47,288 nucleotides of DNA from SVEL01 sp045126215 (GCA_045126215.1 JBGVOD010000057.1:1-47288), one strand, 5' to 3'; shown: positions 15,961 to 25,356, counted from the stretch's first letter. Notes: generated by a model not told the origin, from the sequence alone. Numbers and translations are program-made.

Positions 15961-15989
15961 GCACTTGCACTGATTCACGGTGTAAGTGC
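15961..15989 (-). terminator. Terminator after the 80-residue membrane protein
   Basis: GCACTTGCAC (15961-15970) and GTGTAAGTGC (15980-15989) form a 10-bp stem with one G-U pair. On the minus strand it is followed by TATATTTTT. It separates the small membrane protein gene from rlmD. Confidence 0.75.
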
Positions 15990-16006
15990 CATATTCAATA
16001 TAGTCT

Positions 16007-16249
16007 TTATTCTGCAAAATCATCCTCAAAGAAATCATCATCGAATTCTTCATCATCAAACTCATCAAATTCGTCATAATTCTTTGATGAAAAATATTTG
16101 TATAATGCAAATCCAATACCTGCAACTGCGATTACAGAAGCAATAATTGCGATAATCCATATACAATTGCTTTTCTTTTCTTCTTCCTTCTTCTTTCCCA
16201 TTAATTCACCAAGCTTTGATGCTGCGATTAATTCTTCAACCTTATTCAT
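16007..16249 (-). CDS. Small single-pass membrane protein with acidic tail
   Basis: An 80-residue protein: a charged N-terminal helix (VEELIAASKLGELMGKKKEE), one membrane segment (about residues 30-50, IWIIAIIASVIAVAGIGFAL), and a C-terminal tail made almost only of Asp, Glu and Phe. The start at 16249 is set by AAAGGA eight bases upstream; an ATG three codons earlier overlaps that site. Similar small proteins are common in Lachnospiraceae; the function is unknown. It has its own promoter and terminator. The acidic tail could bind metal or a basic partner, but this is a guess. Confidence 0.7.
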   Translation of the reverse strand: MNKVEELIAASKLGELMGKKKEEEKKSNCIWIIAIIASVIAVAGIGFALYKYFSSKNYDEFDEFDDEEFDDDFFEDDFAE

Positions 16250-16318
16250 AATGTTCATCCTTTCTATATATTACTCAACCGTTTATATAACAGTTTAATT
16301 TTCAATAGTACTATGTTT

Positions 16319-16327
16319 ATTATACCA
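16319..16327 (-). promoter_or_regulatory. Extended -10 promoter of the small membrane protein gene
   Basis: TGGTATAAT on the minus strand is a perfect extended -10 element about 70 bases before the ATG. No strong -35 is visible, as expected for extended -10 promoters. Confidence 0.6.
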
Positions 16328-16364
16328 TAGATTGATTTATTTACTACCATTTTTGAAAAAGTTT

Positions 16365-17393
16365 TCATAAACATAAACCTTTTATAATTCTAAAAAAATC
16401 TTCTTTTTTCTTTGGATCTTTTTTATTATATTTGAGATAGTACTTTAATATTGTAAATTTAAGCTTTCTCTTCTCTTTTGAAAAGTTTTTCCCCATCCTT
16501 CCAATATCATATACTGACTGTCCAATGAAATGATGTAACCCTTTTCCAATACAGTCATTAAGTTTTTCCTTTTGGTAAAAGTCTATTCTTTTTTGAAGAG
16601 CCTCTTCCAAATCTAGATGCCTTATACTAAATCCATCTAACATTATACTTCCTTGCCTCTTTATATAGAAATATAATGGAAGTTTCTTATAAACAATCTT
16701 ATCTGCTCCATACAAAAGCATTGGAATAGCAAATTCATCCTCATGTATTTTACCCTGTGGAAAATTTAAATCATCCAAAAACTTTCTATGATATAGTTTA
16801 TTCCATGCAACTATGAAATCTACTGAATCATCTCTATAGAGTTCTAAAAAAGCATCTTTACCAGAAATAATATATTCATTTTTATCATCATTTATAACAT
16901 ATTCATCTATTTTTTTATTTATAGCATTTTCATCTTTTTTTTCATCATCATTTATATCATATGATAAAGCACTTTGGCTCATATCTGCTATATCATCATA
17001 ATTAATTTGTTTTTCATCTATTTCCAGCCGTTGGCACAATGAAATAGACGCATTATTTTTTTTGATACATTTATACAATGTCAAAATAAAATCTTTATGA
17101 ACATAATCATCTGAATCCACAAATGCAAAATACTGTCCCTTTGCAATTTTCATGCCGGCATTTCTGGCCGCTGATAAACCAAGGTTTTGCTGGCTTATAC
17201 ACACTACCCTGCTATCTATCTCTGCATATTCCTCACATATCCTATCCGAGCCATCTGTTGAACCATCATTTACGAGTATAATCTCCAGATTTTTATATGT
17301 TTGATTTAGCAGTGAATCCAAACATTTTTTTAGATATTTTTTTACATTGTATACAGGTACAATTATGCTAATCAGCTCTTTTTCTTCTGCCAC
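16365..17393 (-). CDS. Family 2 glycosyltransferase
   Basis: A 342-residue GT-A fold enzyme and the last gene of the polysaccharide operon. IIVPVYNVKKYLKKCLDSLL opens the nucleotide-sugar domain, VNDGSTDGSDRICEEY carries the first Asp motif, and FAFVDSDDYVHKDF the DxD-like metal site. It lacks membrane segments. Residues about 125-185 form an insertion of Asp, Asn, Lys and Ile with two near-repeats (YDINDDEKKDEN, YVINDDKNEYII), not usual for the family. The gene starts with GTG, with AAGGTG seven bases upstream, and lies 13 bases after the Wzt gene. Donor and acceptor sugars cannot be told from sequence. Confidence 0.88.
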   Translation of the reverse strand: MAEEKELISIIVPVYNVKKYLKKCLDSLLNQTYKNLEIILVNDGSTDGSDRICEEYAEIDSRVVCISQQNLGLSAARNAGMKIAKGQYFAFVDSDDYVHKDFILTLYKCIKKNNASISLCQRLEIDEKQINYDDIADMSQSALSYDINDDEKKDENAINKKIDEYVINDDKNEYIISGKDAFLELYRDDSVDFIVAWNKLYHRKFLDDLNFPQGKIHEDEFAIPMLLYGADKIVYKKLPLYFYIKRQGSIMLDGFSIRHLDLEEALQKRIDFYQKEKLNDCIGKGLHHFIGQSVYDIGRMGKNFSKEKRKLKFTILKYYLKYNKKDPKKKEDFFRIIKGLCL

Positions 17394-17406
17394 AACATAT
17401 CACCTT

Positions 17407-18627
17407 CTATTTTTGTTCAATGATTTCAAGAGCCGGAAGCTCTACATTTCCCCACGAATTAGATTTCCATTCTATTTCCTTTGACATAGGTTCTTCTTTT
17501 ACAAATTTTAATCCATTTATACAGTCAAGATCTACTGACTCTTTCATATTATCTCTTTCAAAAAAAGTATAGATACTTCTGTATTTACCTTCTTTAAGCA
17601 AGGAAATATCAACCTTTGCAGTAAATTCTTTTATGTCACCCGGATTGCCCTCACCTATATTATATACAAATGAGGTTGCAATAGGATTTTCAACATCATC
17701 ATATACCTCAAATCTAAAACACAGATTACTTACACTCTTATTAAACTTGTACTTGAACCTAATTATAATATTTTCATCATATTCAAAGTGTGCATCTTCT
17801 TTTCCGATGTATTCTGCACTTATAAGTCTTACATCTTCTCTTGACAGCCATGTGAATCTTCTGTTGTCTTCGCATTCCATCCTAATTTCACTGACGAAAT
17901 TATCACCATAATACATTCGTATAGCTTCCTTGGTATCACCGTCAAATATCAGCTTTCCGTGGTCGAGAACGAGACATCTGTCGCAGAACTTCTTAATAGT
18001 ATTCATATTATGACTGACACATATTACCGTTCTTCCCTCTTTTGCTATAAGTTCCTGAATCTTTGTAAGGCACTTGTTTTGAAACTTTACATCACCTACA
18101 GATAATACCTCATCAAGAATCATGATTTCCGACTCAAGAAAAGCAGCAACCGAGAAAGCAAGCTTTACATACATTCCTGAAGAATATCTTTTGACGGGTG
18201 TATCAATAAAGTCCCTGCATTCAGAAAATTCAATAATATCATCTAATTTGCTGTCTATTTCTTTCTTTGTCATTCCAAGAATTGTACCATTAATATATAT
18301 ATTTTCCCTTCCTGAAAGTTCAGGGTGAAATCCTGTTCCAACCTCCAACATACTTGAAATAGTTCCATCCATATACACTTCACCTTCTGATGGCGTAGTG
18401 ATTCTTGATAAAATTTTGAGAAGTGTTGACTTTCCTGCACCATTTCCACCAATGATACCTATAGCCTCTCCTCTTTTCATTTCGAAGCTCACATTATCAA
18501 GTGCCATAAGCTTCTTTCTTCCATCCTCTTTATTCTTCAATTCATTTATAAACGAATGATGGTCAATTGTGCCTAGTCTGTATTCTTTCGAAACACCTAC
18601 TACCTTTATGATCAAATCCTCTGCCAT
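17407..18627 (-). CDS. ABC transporter ATPase for polysaccharide export (Wzt type)
   Basis: A 406-residue ATPase. Walker A is GGNGAGKSTLLKIL, the signature is YSSGMYVKLAFSVAA, Walker B is EIMILDEVLSVGD, and the H-loop is VCVSHNMN. EVGTGFHPELSGRENIYING is typical of the Wzt/TagH group. After about residue 245 a separate beta-rich domain follows (YDENIIIRFKYKFNKSVSNL, then VYDDVENPIATSFVYN). It matches the C-terminal carbohydrate-binding domain of Wzt, which recognises the glycan to be exported. Its partner permease is encoded at 20925-21767, separated by two glycosyltransferase genes. GGAGG precedes the ATG. Confidence 0.92.
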   Translation of the reverse strand: MAEDLIIKVVGVSKEYRLGTIDHHSFINELKNKEDGRKKLMALDNVSFEMKRGEAIGIIGGNGAGKSTLLKILSRITTPSEGEVYMDGTISSMLEVGTGFHPELSGRENIYINGTILGMTKKEIDSKLDDIIEFSECRDFIDTPVKRYSSGMYVKLAFSVAAFLESEIMILDEVLSVGDVKFQNKCLTKIQELIAKEGRTVICVSHNMNTIKKFCDRCLVLDHGKLIFDGDTKEAIRMYYGDNFVSEIRMECEDNRRFTWLSREDVRLISAEYIGKEDAHFEYDENIIIRFKYKFNKSVSNLCFRFEVYDDVENPIATSFVYNIGEGNPGDIKEFTAKVDISLLKEGKYRSIYTFFERDNMKESVDLDCINGLKFVKEEPMSKEIEWKSNSWGNVELPALEIIEQK

Positions 18628-18655
18628 AATAAACCTCCAAAATCCGTAAGTACTA

Positions 18656-19795
18656 TTAAAGGAAAAGTTTCTCCATCATTTGCAATTGATTATCCCAATA
18701 TTCTTCCTTACTCTTTGGCACTACCTTACCTTTGTACTGTTTGCATAACTCTTTGTTTTCTATCGCTTGCTTCATTCCAAGATATATTCCTGCAAATGAA
18801 TTCTCCATAATAATTCCATTACTTTCATCTTTAAGTAGTTCAAGTACACCGGAACAATCTGATAGTATAAGTGGCGCTCCCACAATAGTAGCCTCCTGGC
18901 TTACATACGAATATCCCTCATATCTTGAAGTTGATAAGAACCAATCAGCTTGTCTCATATACTTATACGGATTTTTTCTTTCCCCAAGCAGGTATACATT
19001 TGTAAGATTATATTTATTTATCTGCCTTTCAAGGTCGTGCAATACTTGATAATTGTTATATGATTCTCCACCACCAATCAGCCATATTGCATATTTATCC
19101 TTTAATCCCTGCTTATTAAGCAGATTGCATACCTCAAGAAGAATATCATACCCCTTTTGAATGTTAAGTCTTCCTACTGTAACAAACAATAATCTGTCAT
19201 CTTTCTGAATATCAGTTATTTCCTCTAATGACTTTTTTAAAATATCTTCTTTATTTACCGGATTATAGCAAACCATAAGATTTCCTGGATCTCCGATAAC
19301 CATTTTAATGCTATTTAAAATAACCTCCGATACACAAATAACATTGTCAAATCTCTTCATATAATTCACTTCGTTTTGTTCTGAGCCAAACCATACCTTT
19401 GTATAGTATGATTTTGAATAATCTGTATGTACCCAGGCAAATTTCTTCTTTATATAATCTCCATATGTCAGAGCCATCATCATAATCCAGCTTTCTTTAA
19501 AACATAAAAGCACATCAAAATTCATATCTTTAATTTGCATTTTAAGTTTATTCTCACGTCTTTTACGTACCCGCTCTATTAGTTTTTTCTTAAATATATT
19601 ATTTGGTTTTTCATATTCTTTTTCCATCTGATACAGATAAGAAACATTCGCTGGATAAATCTTATCAAAATCAGGATCCATAACATCTGTTAAAATTGTT
19701 ATCTCATATTTATCGCAAAAATATGTTACAAAGTCATACATGAGTTTTTCAACTCCTCCACCTTGTAATATATCGTTAACTACAAGAATTTTCAT
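18656..19795 (-). CDS. Family 4 glycosyltransferase
   Basis: A 379-residue GT-B fold enzyme. The N-terminal ILVVNDILQGGGVEKLMYDF is the acceptor-side glycine loop. RLLFVTVGRLNIQKGYDILL opens the donor domain, and RYEGYSYVSQEATIVGAPLI holds the E-x7-E motif of GT4. It probably adds a sugar to the growing surface glycan at the cytoplasmic face of the membrane. It follows the GT2 gene at 19875 after a 79-base gap, the widest in the operon, and has only a weak ribosome binding site (GTGTG, AGAAAG). Confidence 0.9.
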   Translation of the reverse strand: MKILVVNDILQGGGVEKLMYDFVTYFCDKYEITILTDVMDPDFDKIYPANVSYLYQMEKEYEKPNNIFKKKLIERVRKRRENKLKMQIKDMNFDVLLCFKESWIMMMALTYGDYIKKKFAWVHTDYSKSYYTKVWFGSEQNEVNYMKRFDNVICVSEVILNSIKMVIGDPGNLMVCYNPVNKEDILKKSLEEITDIQKDDRLLFVTVGRLNIQKGYDILLEVCNLLNKQGLKDKYAIWLIGGGESYNNYQVLHDLERQINKYNLTNVYLLGERKNPYKYMRQADWFLSTSRYEGYSYVSQEATIVGAPLILSDCSGVLELLKDESNGIIMENSFAGIYLGMKQAIENKELCKQYKGKVVPKSKEEYWDNQLQMMEKLFL

Positions 19796-19874
19796 ATATT
19801 CACACTTTCTACATCATATATCAACATATAATAGATGCTTTATTTTAAATACTCTTTATGCAAGCATCAGTTTA

Positions 19875-20915
19875 CTAAATAATCTTTTTGTTATGTAGCT
19901 TTTTTCTAACTTTATACATAAACCTATTGCCATTTTTTAGATACTTTACAGCATTATAAATTTGGAATCCTTTTTCTTTTCCAAATATTCTGCTTATTTC
20001 TTTTTTTCTACCGGAAATATATATTATGATTGAATATATATTCTTTGATGAAGCTATTTCCACAATCTTTGCTCTCGCATTAAATATATTGTTTCCGTAA
20101 AAAATCTCAGGTAGAGAATATCTGATAATTGACCAGAAATACATTGAAAAATGTGCTACATCAATATCTGTATCTTCCTTTAGTTCTTTATATATCTTAC
20201 AAAAAAGGTCTGTGTATACATCTATATTTTTTGAGCTATCTACATCTACAGACAGTGAGCCTTCTCTGTATGTATAATTATATAAAACATCGGGAATCTT
20301 AATGATTTTGGATGCTTTCTGCATAATCTTAACTGAAAAAATCATATCTTCTGCAAATCTTACATCTTCATCAAATCTGAAATTATTTTCAGTAATAAGT
20401 TTGCTATTATATGCCTGAAAACATACCTCCCAACCCAGTCTGTATTGTAAAAGCATGGAAATAATAAAGTCCTGTCGACTTGAATTATCTATCTTATACT
20501 CTCCGATGCCTCCTTCAAATAACATTTCATATAAGTATTTTCCGTCTTCATCAACTCTCCTTGCACAAAATGAGCAAATATCATACCCAATATCCAATCT
20601 GTATGCACACTTCATCAAATACTCTTTATCAACATAATCATCTGAATCTATAAAGCATACATACTCTCCGTTTATATTATCAAGCCCCACATTTCTGGCA
20701 CTTGACAATCCTCCATTTTCTTTATGTATAACTTTTATTCTATTATCTTTCTTCTCATATTCCTTGCATATATTATAGGAGCTATCTATAGAACCATCAT
20801 CAACCAATATAAGTTCAAAATTTATATATGACTGATTTAAAACCGATTCTATACATCTTTTTATATATTTTTCAACATTATATACTGGAACAATCACACT
20901 AAATAACTTTCCCAT
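19875..20915 (-). CDS. Family 2 glycosyltransferase
   Basis: A 346-residue GT-A enzyme. FSVIVPVYNVEKYIKRCIES, LVDDGSIDSSYNICKEYEKK and CFIDSDDYVDKEYL are the three standard motifs. WEVCFQAYNSKLI and FAEDMIFSVKIMQKA match the acceptor-side region of capsular GT2 enzymes. It lies nine bases after the permease gene with AGGGGG before the ATG. The C-terminal 60 residues are basic and probably associate with the membrane. Sugar specificity is not readable. Confidence 0.9.
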   Translation of the reverse strand: MGKLFSVIVPVYNVEKYIKRCIESVLNQSYINFELILVDDGSIDSSYNICKEYEKKDNRIKVIHKENGGLSSARNVGLDNINGEYVCFIDSDDYVDKEYLMKCAYRLDIGYDICSFCARRVDEDGKYLYEMLFEGGIGEYKIDNSSRQDFIISMLLQYRLGWEVCFQAYNSKLITENNFRFDEDVRFAEDMIFSVKIMQKASKIIKIPDVLYNYTYREGSLSVDVDSSKNIDVYTDLFCKIYKELKEDTDIDVAHFSMYFWSIIRYSLPEIFYGNNIFNARAKIVEIASSKNIYSIIIYISGRKKEISRIFGKEKGFQIYNAVKYLKNGNRFMYKVRKKLHNKKII

Positions 20916-20924
20916 TGCTTCCCC

Positions 20925-21767
20925 CTAAATAGTATCAATAAAGTTCTTTTCAACTTTATTAAACATAATAAGACCAACGCCAAAAATAATCAAAGTTTCC
21001 ACCATACTTAATCCAATAAACGGCGCCGAAAGCACACCTTTTCCAAAAAATCCATATCTAAAGGCTTCAATAATTGGAGCGACTGGATTAATCATGGCAA
21101 TTGTTCGAAGTGGGCCTTGTATACTTGATATTGGGAAGATTACCGGTGAAATATACATCCATATCTTCATACCAAAGCCAACAATTACAGCAACATCTTT
21201 ATATTTTATCGTCATAGACGACACAATCATACCTATGCCAAAGCCCAGTGCAGCAAGTTCAAGAAAATATACCGGCAAAAGTAATAATGAAAGATTTGCA
21301 TGTATATCTGCACCATTTAATATAAAAACAAAATAAAATACAATAAACATCAGTATTTCAAATGAGAACTTAATGAACTTTGTGATTATACTGGATATAG
21401 GAATTACTAAACGTGGAAAATAAACTTTACCAAATATATAGGCATTATTCCCAAATATATTCATATTATCTCCTAAACATCCTGCACACAAAGACCACAT
21501 AAGATTTCCTGCCATATAGAAAAGGAATTGTGGTGTTTCATCTGTAGATATTTTTGCAATATTTCCAAATATAAGTGTGAAAATACCACTTGTTAGCAAG
21601 GGGGCAAGAATCATATATAAAGGTCCTAATACAGTTTGTTTATACATTGTTGTGAAATTTTTCTTCACAAATGTAAAGCAAAGATCTCTATATTTCCATA
21701 TTTCTTTAAAATTGAAATCAAACATTGAAGCCTTCGGCTTAATTACTATCTTCCACTGTTTTTCCAT
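20925..21767 (-). CDS. ABC transporter permease for polysaccharide export (Wzm type)
   Basis: A 280-residue ABC-2 permease with six hydrophobic segments. The N-terminal cytoplasmic helix and YKQTVLGPLYMILAPLLTSG are the signature of Wzm/TagG proteins. YISPVIFPISSI and INPVAPIIEAFRYGFFG are the conserved C-terminal motifs. It forms the membrane channel that exports a lipid-linked glycan with the ATPase at 17407. AAGGAG precedes the ATG, and it lies 20 bases after the first glycosyltransferase gene. Confidence 0.93.
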   Translation of the reverse strand: MEKQWKIVIKPKASMFDFNFKEIWKYRDLCFTFVKKNFTTMYKQTVLGPLYMILAPLLTSGIFTLIFGNIAKISTDETPQFLFYMAGNLMWSLCAGCLGDNMNIFGNNAYIFGKVYFPRLVIPISSIITKFIKFSFEILMFIVFYFVFILNGADIHANLSLLLLPVYFLELAALGFGIGMIVSSMTIKYKDVAVIVGFGMKIWMYISPVIFPISSIQGPLRTIAMINPVAPIIEAFRYGFFGKGVLSAPFIGLSMVETLIIFGVGLIMFNKVEKNFIDTI

Positions 21768-21787
21768 ATAAAACTCCTTCCCTCATA

Positions 21788-22852
21788 CTATAAAGGAAAT
21801 CTAGTCTGAATCTTTTTCTTCATAAAGAATTTTTTAATCCGTTTTTTGGATTTAAGTACATACTTTATTCTGTAAATTCTAAATAATCTAGATGTTTTTC
21901 TCTCCTTTATACATCTACAGATTATTCTATTAAGCATAAAGTCATTTCTATAAGGATAATCCCTAAAATATTGTATCAGATCATCCCTTGATACTACACT
22001 TAGAAAATATTCCTTCTTTTCTTTTGTACTTTTTTCCTTATATTCCATAATTTCATTAAGTTTCTCGTTAACCTTAACAAACAGAAAATTGTATACAAAA
22101 TCAATATTTTCTTTTGAATGATCAATTGCCTCTATGAAATCATAAATTTCCCTAAATCTCCTGATTTCAATGCTTATACTCTCATCGACATTGTATTTTG
22201 TAATAGATGATGCAAGACCATTTTCACGACGTATATAATAATATACTGATTTATTTACATAGTATATTTTTCTGACCTTCTTCAGATAGTCAAGATTAAA
22301 AAACAAATCTTCAGACCAACTTACATTTATATCAAATGATAGCTTATTATCTTCAATAACGCTTCTTTTATAGAGCTTATTCCATGTAACTCCATAAAAG
22401 AAAGTTCTCATATATTTTAGGAAATTTGGCATAGAATCTTTTACAGAATAAATACCTTCAAGCTCACCCGTGTATATTTCCTGATCATTTGAAAAATATT
22501 TTCCTATTACTATATCTATCTCATCATTTTTTTCAATTGCATCCACAAGAATCTCAAGAGAATCCTTCTCCATTTTATCATCTGCATCAATAAATCTGAT
22601 ATACTCACCTGTTGCCTTAGAAATTGCAAAATTTCTTGCCCTCGAAACACCACCATTCTCATTGTTGAAAAGTCTGATTCTCGAATCTTTCTTTGCATAT
22701 TCCTCGCATATTTTTTGAGTACTATCCATTGAACCATCATTTACAATAATAAACTCAAAATCCTCATATGTCTGACTAAGAACGTATTTAATTGTATCAT
22801 CGATATACTTTTCTGAATTGTATACCGGCATTATAATACTTACTTTAGACAT
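21788..22852 (-). CDS. Family 2 glycosyltransferase
   Basis: A 354-residue GT-A enzyme and the first glycan gene after pcrA, from which it is separated by 16 bases. VSIIMPVYNSEKYIDDTIKY, IVNDGSMDSTQKICEEYAKK and RFIDADDKMEKDSL are the usual motifs. The third reads DADD rather than DSDD, an allowed variant. The acceptor region TRTF-like FFYGVTWNKLYKRSV and SWSEDLFFNLDYLKK is normal. The C-terminus is strongly basic (IKYVLKSKKRIKKFFMKKKI), suggesting contact with the membrane surface. Confidence 0.9.
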   Translation of the reverse strand: MSKVSIIMPVYNSEKYIDDTIKYVLSQTYEDFEFIIVNDGSMDSTQKICEEYAKKDSRIRLFNNENGGVSRARNFAISKATGEYIRFIDADDKMEKDSLEILVDAIEKNDEIDIVIGKYFSNDQEIYTGELEGIYSVKDSMPNFLKYMRTFFYGVTWNKLYKRSVIEDNKLSFDINVSWSEDLFFNLDYLKKVRKIYYVNKSVYYYIRRENGLASSITKYNVDESISIEIRRFREIYDFIEAIDHSKENIDFVYNFLFVKVNEKLNEIMEYKEKSTKEKKEYFLSVVSRDDLIQYFRDYPYRNDFMLNRIICRCIKERKTSRLFRIYRIKYVLKSKKRIKKFFMKKKIQTRFPL

Positions 22853-22868
22853 TTCCCAAAACCCTTAA

Positions 22869-25262
22869 TTAAACCCTTTTTAATTTTGCAAATGATGCAA
22901 ACATTCTTTTTTGCCCTGCCGCACCAAAGTTTACAGTTACCTCATAATCCTTTTTACCTTTTTCGATGCTAATTACCTGTCCAACGCCAAACTTCATATG
23001 TTTAACATTATCTCCTACTTCATACCCCAGTCCATTTGAAGAATCTGAAACATCTGTTGACTGACTAGGACTACTCTGATTTTTGTCAAAAATATTTTCC
23101 TTCGAGATACTGCTTGCTCCAAAGCCTGAACCGCTACTTCTTGCATTATTAATTATGTCAGCTGCTGACACTCCCTTTGATGCATTAATCGATGAACTAA
23201 GCATACTAACCGGCTTACCAAAGCCAATATTTCTTGGAGAATTTGATGTACTTGCTGATGATGCCCCATTATATAACGATGATGTACTCTTTCCAAATCC
23301 ACTTAATGCGCCTGTCTTTGTAGCATTCTCAGTCTTTTTCTCTCTTGCAAGAAGCTCTGAAGGTATTTCTGAAAGAAATCTTGAAGGCCTATTATACTGT
23401 GTCTCACCTCGAAGCATTCTTGCTTTCGCATATGATATGGTAAGCTTTTCCATTGCTCTTGTTATTGCAACGTAGCAAAGTCTTCTTTCTTCTTCAATAT
23501 CTGATGGATCCTCTGAATTTATACTCATGTATCCAGGGAAAACTCCCTCTTCCATGCCCGATAAATATACAACTGGGAATTCCAATCCCTTTGCACTGTG
23601 TATAGTCATAAGCACCACATAATCCGAATCATTATCAACTGAATCAATATCAGCAACAAGTGCTACCTCCTCCAAAAATTCTGAAAGGTTTGGGTTCTCT
23701 GCAGTACTTTCATAATCTGCAATCTTTGAAATCAATTCGTTAACGTTTTCTATTCTGTCCCTTGCCTCATCTGTATTCTCTAGTTCAAGTTCCTTAACAT
23801 ATCCTGTCTGATCAATAAGATATTTTATTGTCTCCTTTATTGTGCCTTCAGCCAGATAGCTTCTTGCCACTCTAATAATGTTAGTGAACTCATTAATCTT
23901 TGAAGCAGCCTTTCCAAGCCCTGGAATCTGATCTGCCTCCATACAGGCCTCAAAAAAATCTATTCCTCCAAAATCAGCGTAGGTTTGGACTTTATCAATA
24001 CTTGTATTACCAATACCTCTCTTTGGTACATTAATAATTCTCTTAACTGCCATATCATCTCTTGCATTATCAATCGTTTTCAGATAGCACAGCATGTCTT
24101 TTATTTCTTTTCTTTGATAGAAATTTACTCCTCCCACAAGTCTGTAAGGAATATTAAGAGCTACAAGCCTTTCTTCTATCGCACGGGACTGTGCATTAGT
24201 TCTATAGAGACATGCATGACTATTATATGTATATTCCTTATTTTCAACATGTTTTGCAATATCCCTTGCAATATAATCCGCTTCTTCAATACCATTTTCA
24301 AACATTCTTAAATCAATACGGTCGCCATCCTCTTTATCTGTCCATAATGTCTTTCTTTTTCTGCCTGCATTATTTTTAATAACAGCATTTGCCGCATTAA
24401 GAATATTCCCTGTTGAACGATAATTCTGTTCAAGCTTTATTACTCTTGCCTCTTCAAAAACATCTTCAAAATTTAAAATATTTTTGATATTAGCCCCCCT
24501 GAATTTGTAGATAGACTGATCATCATCACCTACAACACAGAGATTTCTATATTTTCCTGCCAGTTGACTGATTAGTTTAAACTGAACCGTATTTGTATCC
24601 TGATACTCATCAACCATGATATATCTGAATCTATCCTGATATCCTTCCAACACCTCTGGACACTTTGAGAAAAGTTCTACAGTTTTAACGAGTAAATCAT
24701 CAAAATCCAAAGCATTATTTTTCTTAAGCTGGCTCTGATATTCCATATATGCCTTTCCAATCTGTTTTGTATGAATATCTGCAGCATCATTAAGAAAATG
24801 TTCTGGTGAAATCATCTCATTTTTTGCCGATGAAATATATGAAAGAATTGTCTTTTCTTTTAAAAACTTTGTATCAATATTTAATCTTTTACAAACATCT
24901 TTCATTACATTCTTACTATCATCAGTATCGTATATTGTAAAACTACTCTCATAACCTATTCTGTCAATGTATCTTCTAAGAATCTTTACACATGATGAAT
25001 GAAATGTGCTCACCCATATATGTTCTGAGCCATATCCTACAATATCATCCACTCTCTCTCTCATCTCGCCTGCTGCCTTATTTGTGAAAGTAATGGCCAT
25101 AATATTATAAGGATTAACTCCCTTTTCCTCTATAAGATAGGCAATTCTATGTGTAATGACTCTCGTCTTACCTGAACCTGCACCCGCAAGTAAAAGTAAA
25201 GGTCCTTCTGTACACATAACAGCCTGTTTCTGTTGTTCATTCAATGTATCGTAAATGCTCAT
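22869..25262 (-). CDS. pcrA: UvrD/Rep-type DNA helicase PcrA
   Basis: A 797-residue superfamily 1A helicase, slightly longer than typical PcrA. The Q motif TLNEQQKQAV and Walker A AGAGSGKT (26-33) are followed by VDEYQDTN (Walker B), GDDDQSIYKFRGA, LEQNYRST, TIHSAKGLEFPVVYL and RRLCYVAITRA. The C-terminal 150 residues are a Ser/Gly/Asn-rich linker and then a Tudor-like domain (GDNVKHMKFGVGQVISIE), which binds RNA polymerase in other bacteria. PcrA unwinds DNA in repair and removes obstacles during transcription. It heads the operon with the polysaccharide genes, an odd pairing. The nearest Shine-Dalgarno (GGGAG) is 16 bases upstream, which is far. Confidence 0.95.
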   Translation of the reverse strand: MSIYDTLNEQQKQAVMCTEGPLLLLAGAGSGKTRVITHRIAYLIEEKGVNPYNIMAITFTNKAAGEMRERVDDIVGYGSEHIWVSTFHSSCVKILRRYIDRIGYESSFTIYDTDDSKNVMKDVCKRLNIDTKFLKEKTILSYISSAKNEMISPEHFLNDAADIHTKQIGKAYMEYQSQLKKNNALDFDDLLVKTVELFSKCPEVLEGYQDRFRYIMVDEYQDTNTVQFKLISQLAGKYRNLCVVGDDDQSIYKFRGANIKNILNFEDVFEEARVIKLEQNYRSTGNILNAANAVIKNNAGRKRKTLWTDKEDGDRIDLRMFENGIEEADYIARDIAKHVENKEYTYNSHACLYRTNAQSRAIEERLVALNIPYRLVGGVNFYQRKEIKDMLCYLKTIDNARDDMAVKRIINVPKRGIGNTSIDKVQTYADFGGIDFFEACMEADQIPGLGKAASKINEFTNIIRVARSYLAEGTIKETIKYLIDQTGYVKELELENTDEARDRIENVNELISKIADYESTAENPNLSEFLEEVALVADIDSVDNDSDYVVLMTIHSAKGLEFPVVYLSGMEEGVFPGYMSINSEDPSDIEEERRLCYVAITRAMEKLTISYAKARMLRGETQYNRPSRFLSEIPSELLAREKKTENATKTGALSGFGKSTSSLYNGASSASTSNSPRNIGFGKPVSMLSSSINASKGVSAADIINNARSSGSGFGASSISKENIFDKNQSSPSQSTDVSDSSNGLGYEVGDNVKHMKFGVGQVISIEKGKKDYEVTVNFGAAGQKRMFASFAKLKRV

Positions 25263-25310
25263 ATAATATAAATAAATTCTCCCATTTTTTTAGACCATAA
25301 GCCATTAAAC

Positions 25311-25339
25311 ATTATACCAAAAAAAGAGTAAATAGTCAT
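25311..25339 (-). promoter_or_regulatory. Promoter of the pcrA-polysaccharide operon
   Basis: Minus-strand TGGTATAAT (extended -10, 25311-25319) with a weak -35 ATGACT (25334-25339) at 17 bp. The -35 lies inside the terminator hairpin of the preceding SPFH gene, so the end of one unit and the start of the next overlap. Confidence 0.6.
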
Positions 25340-25356
25340 TAACTATTCACTCTTTT
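25321..25356 (-). terminator. Terminator of the pspA-SPFH operon
   Basis: GAGTAAATAG (25326-25335) pairs with CTATTCACTC (25343-25352) with one mismatch. The stem is extended by A/T pairs on both sides and gives a T run of seven on the minus strand. A strong intrinsic terminator, probably working in both directions. Confidence 0.85.
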
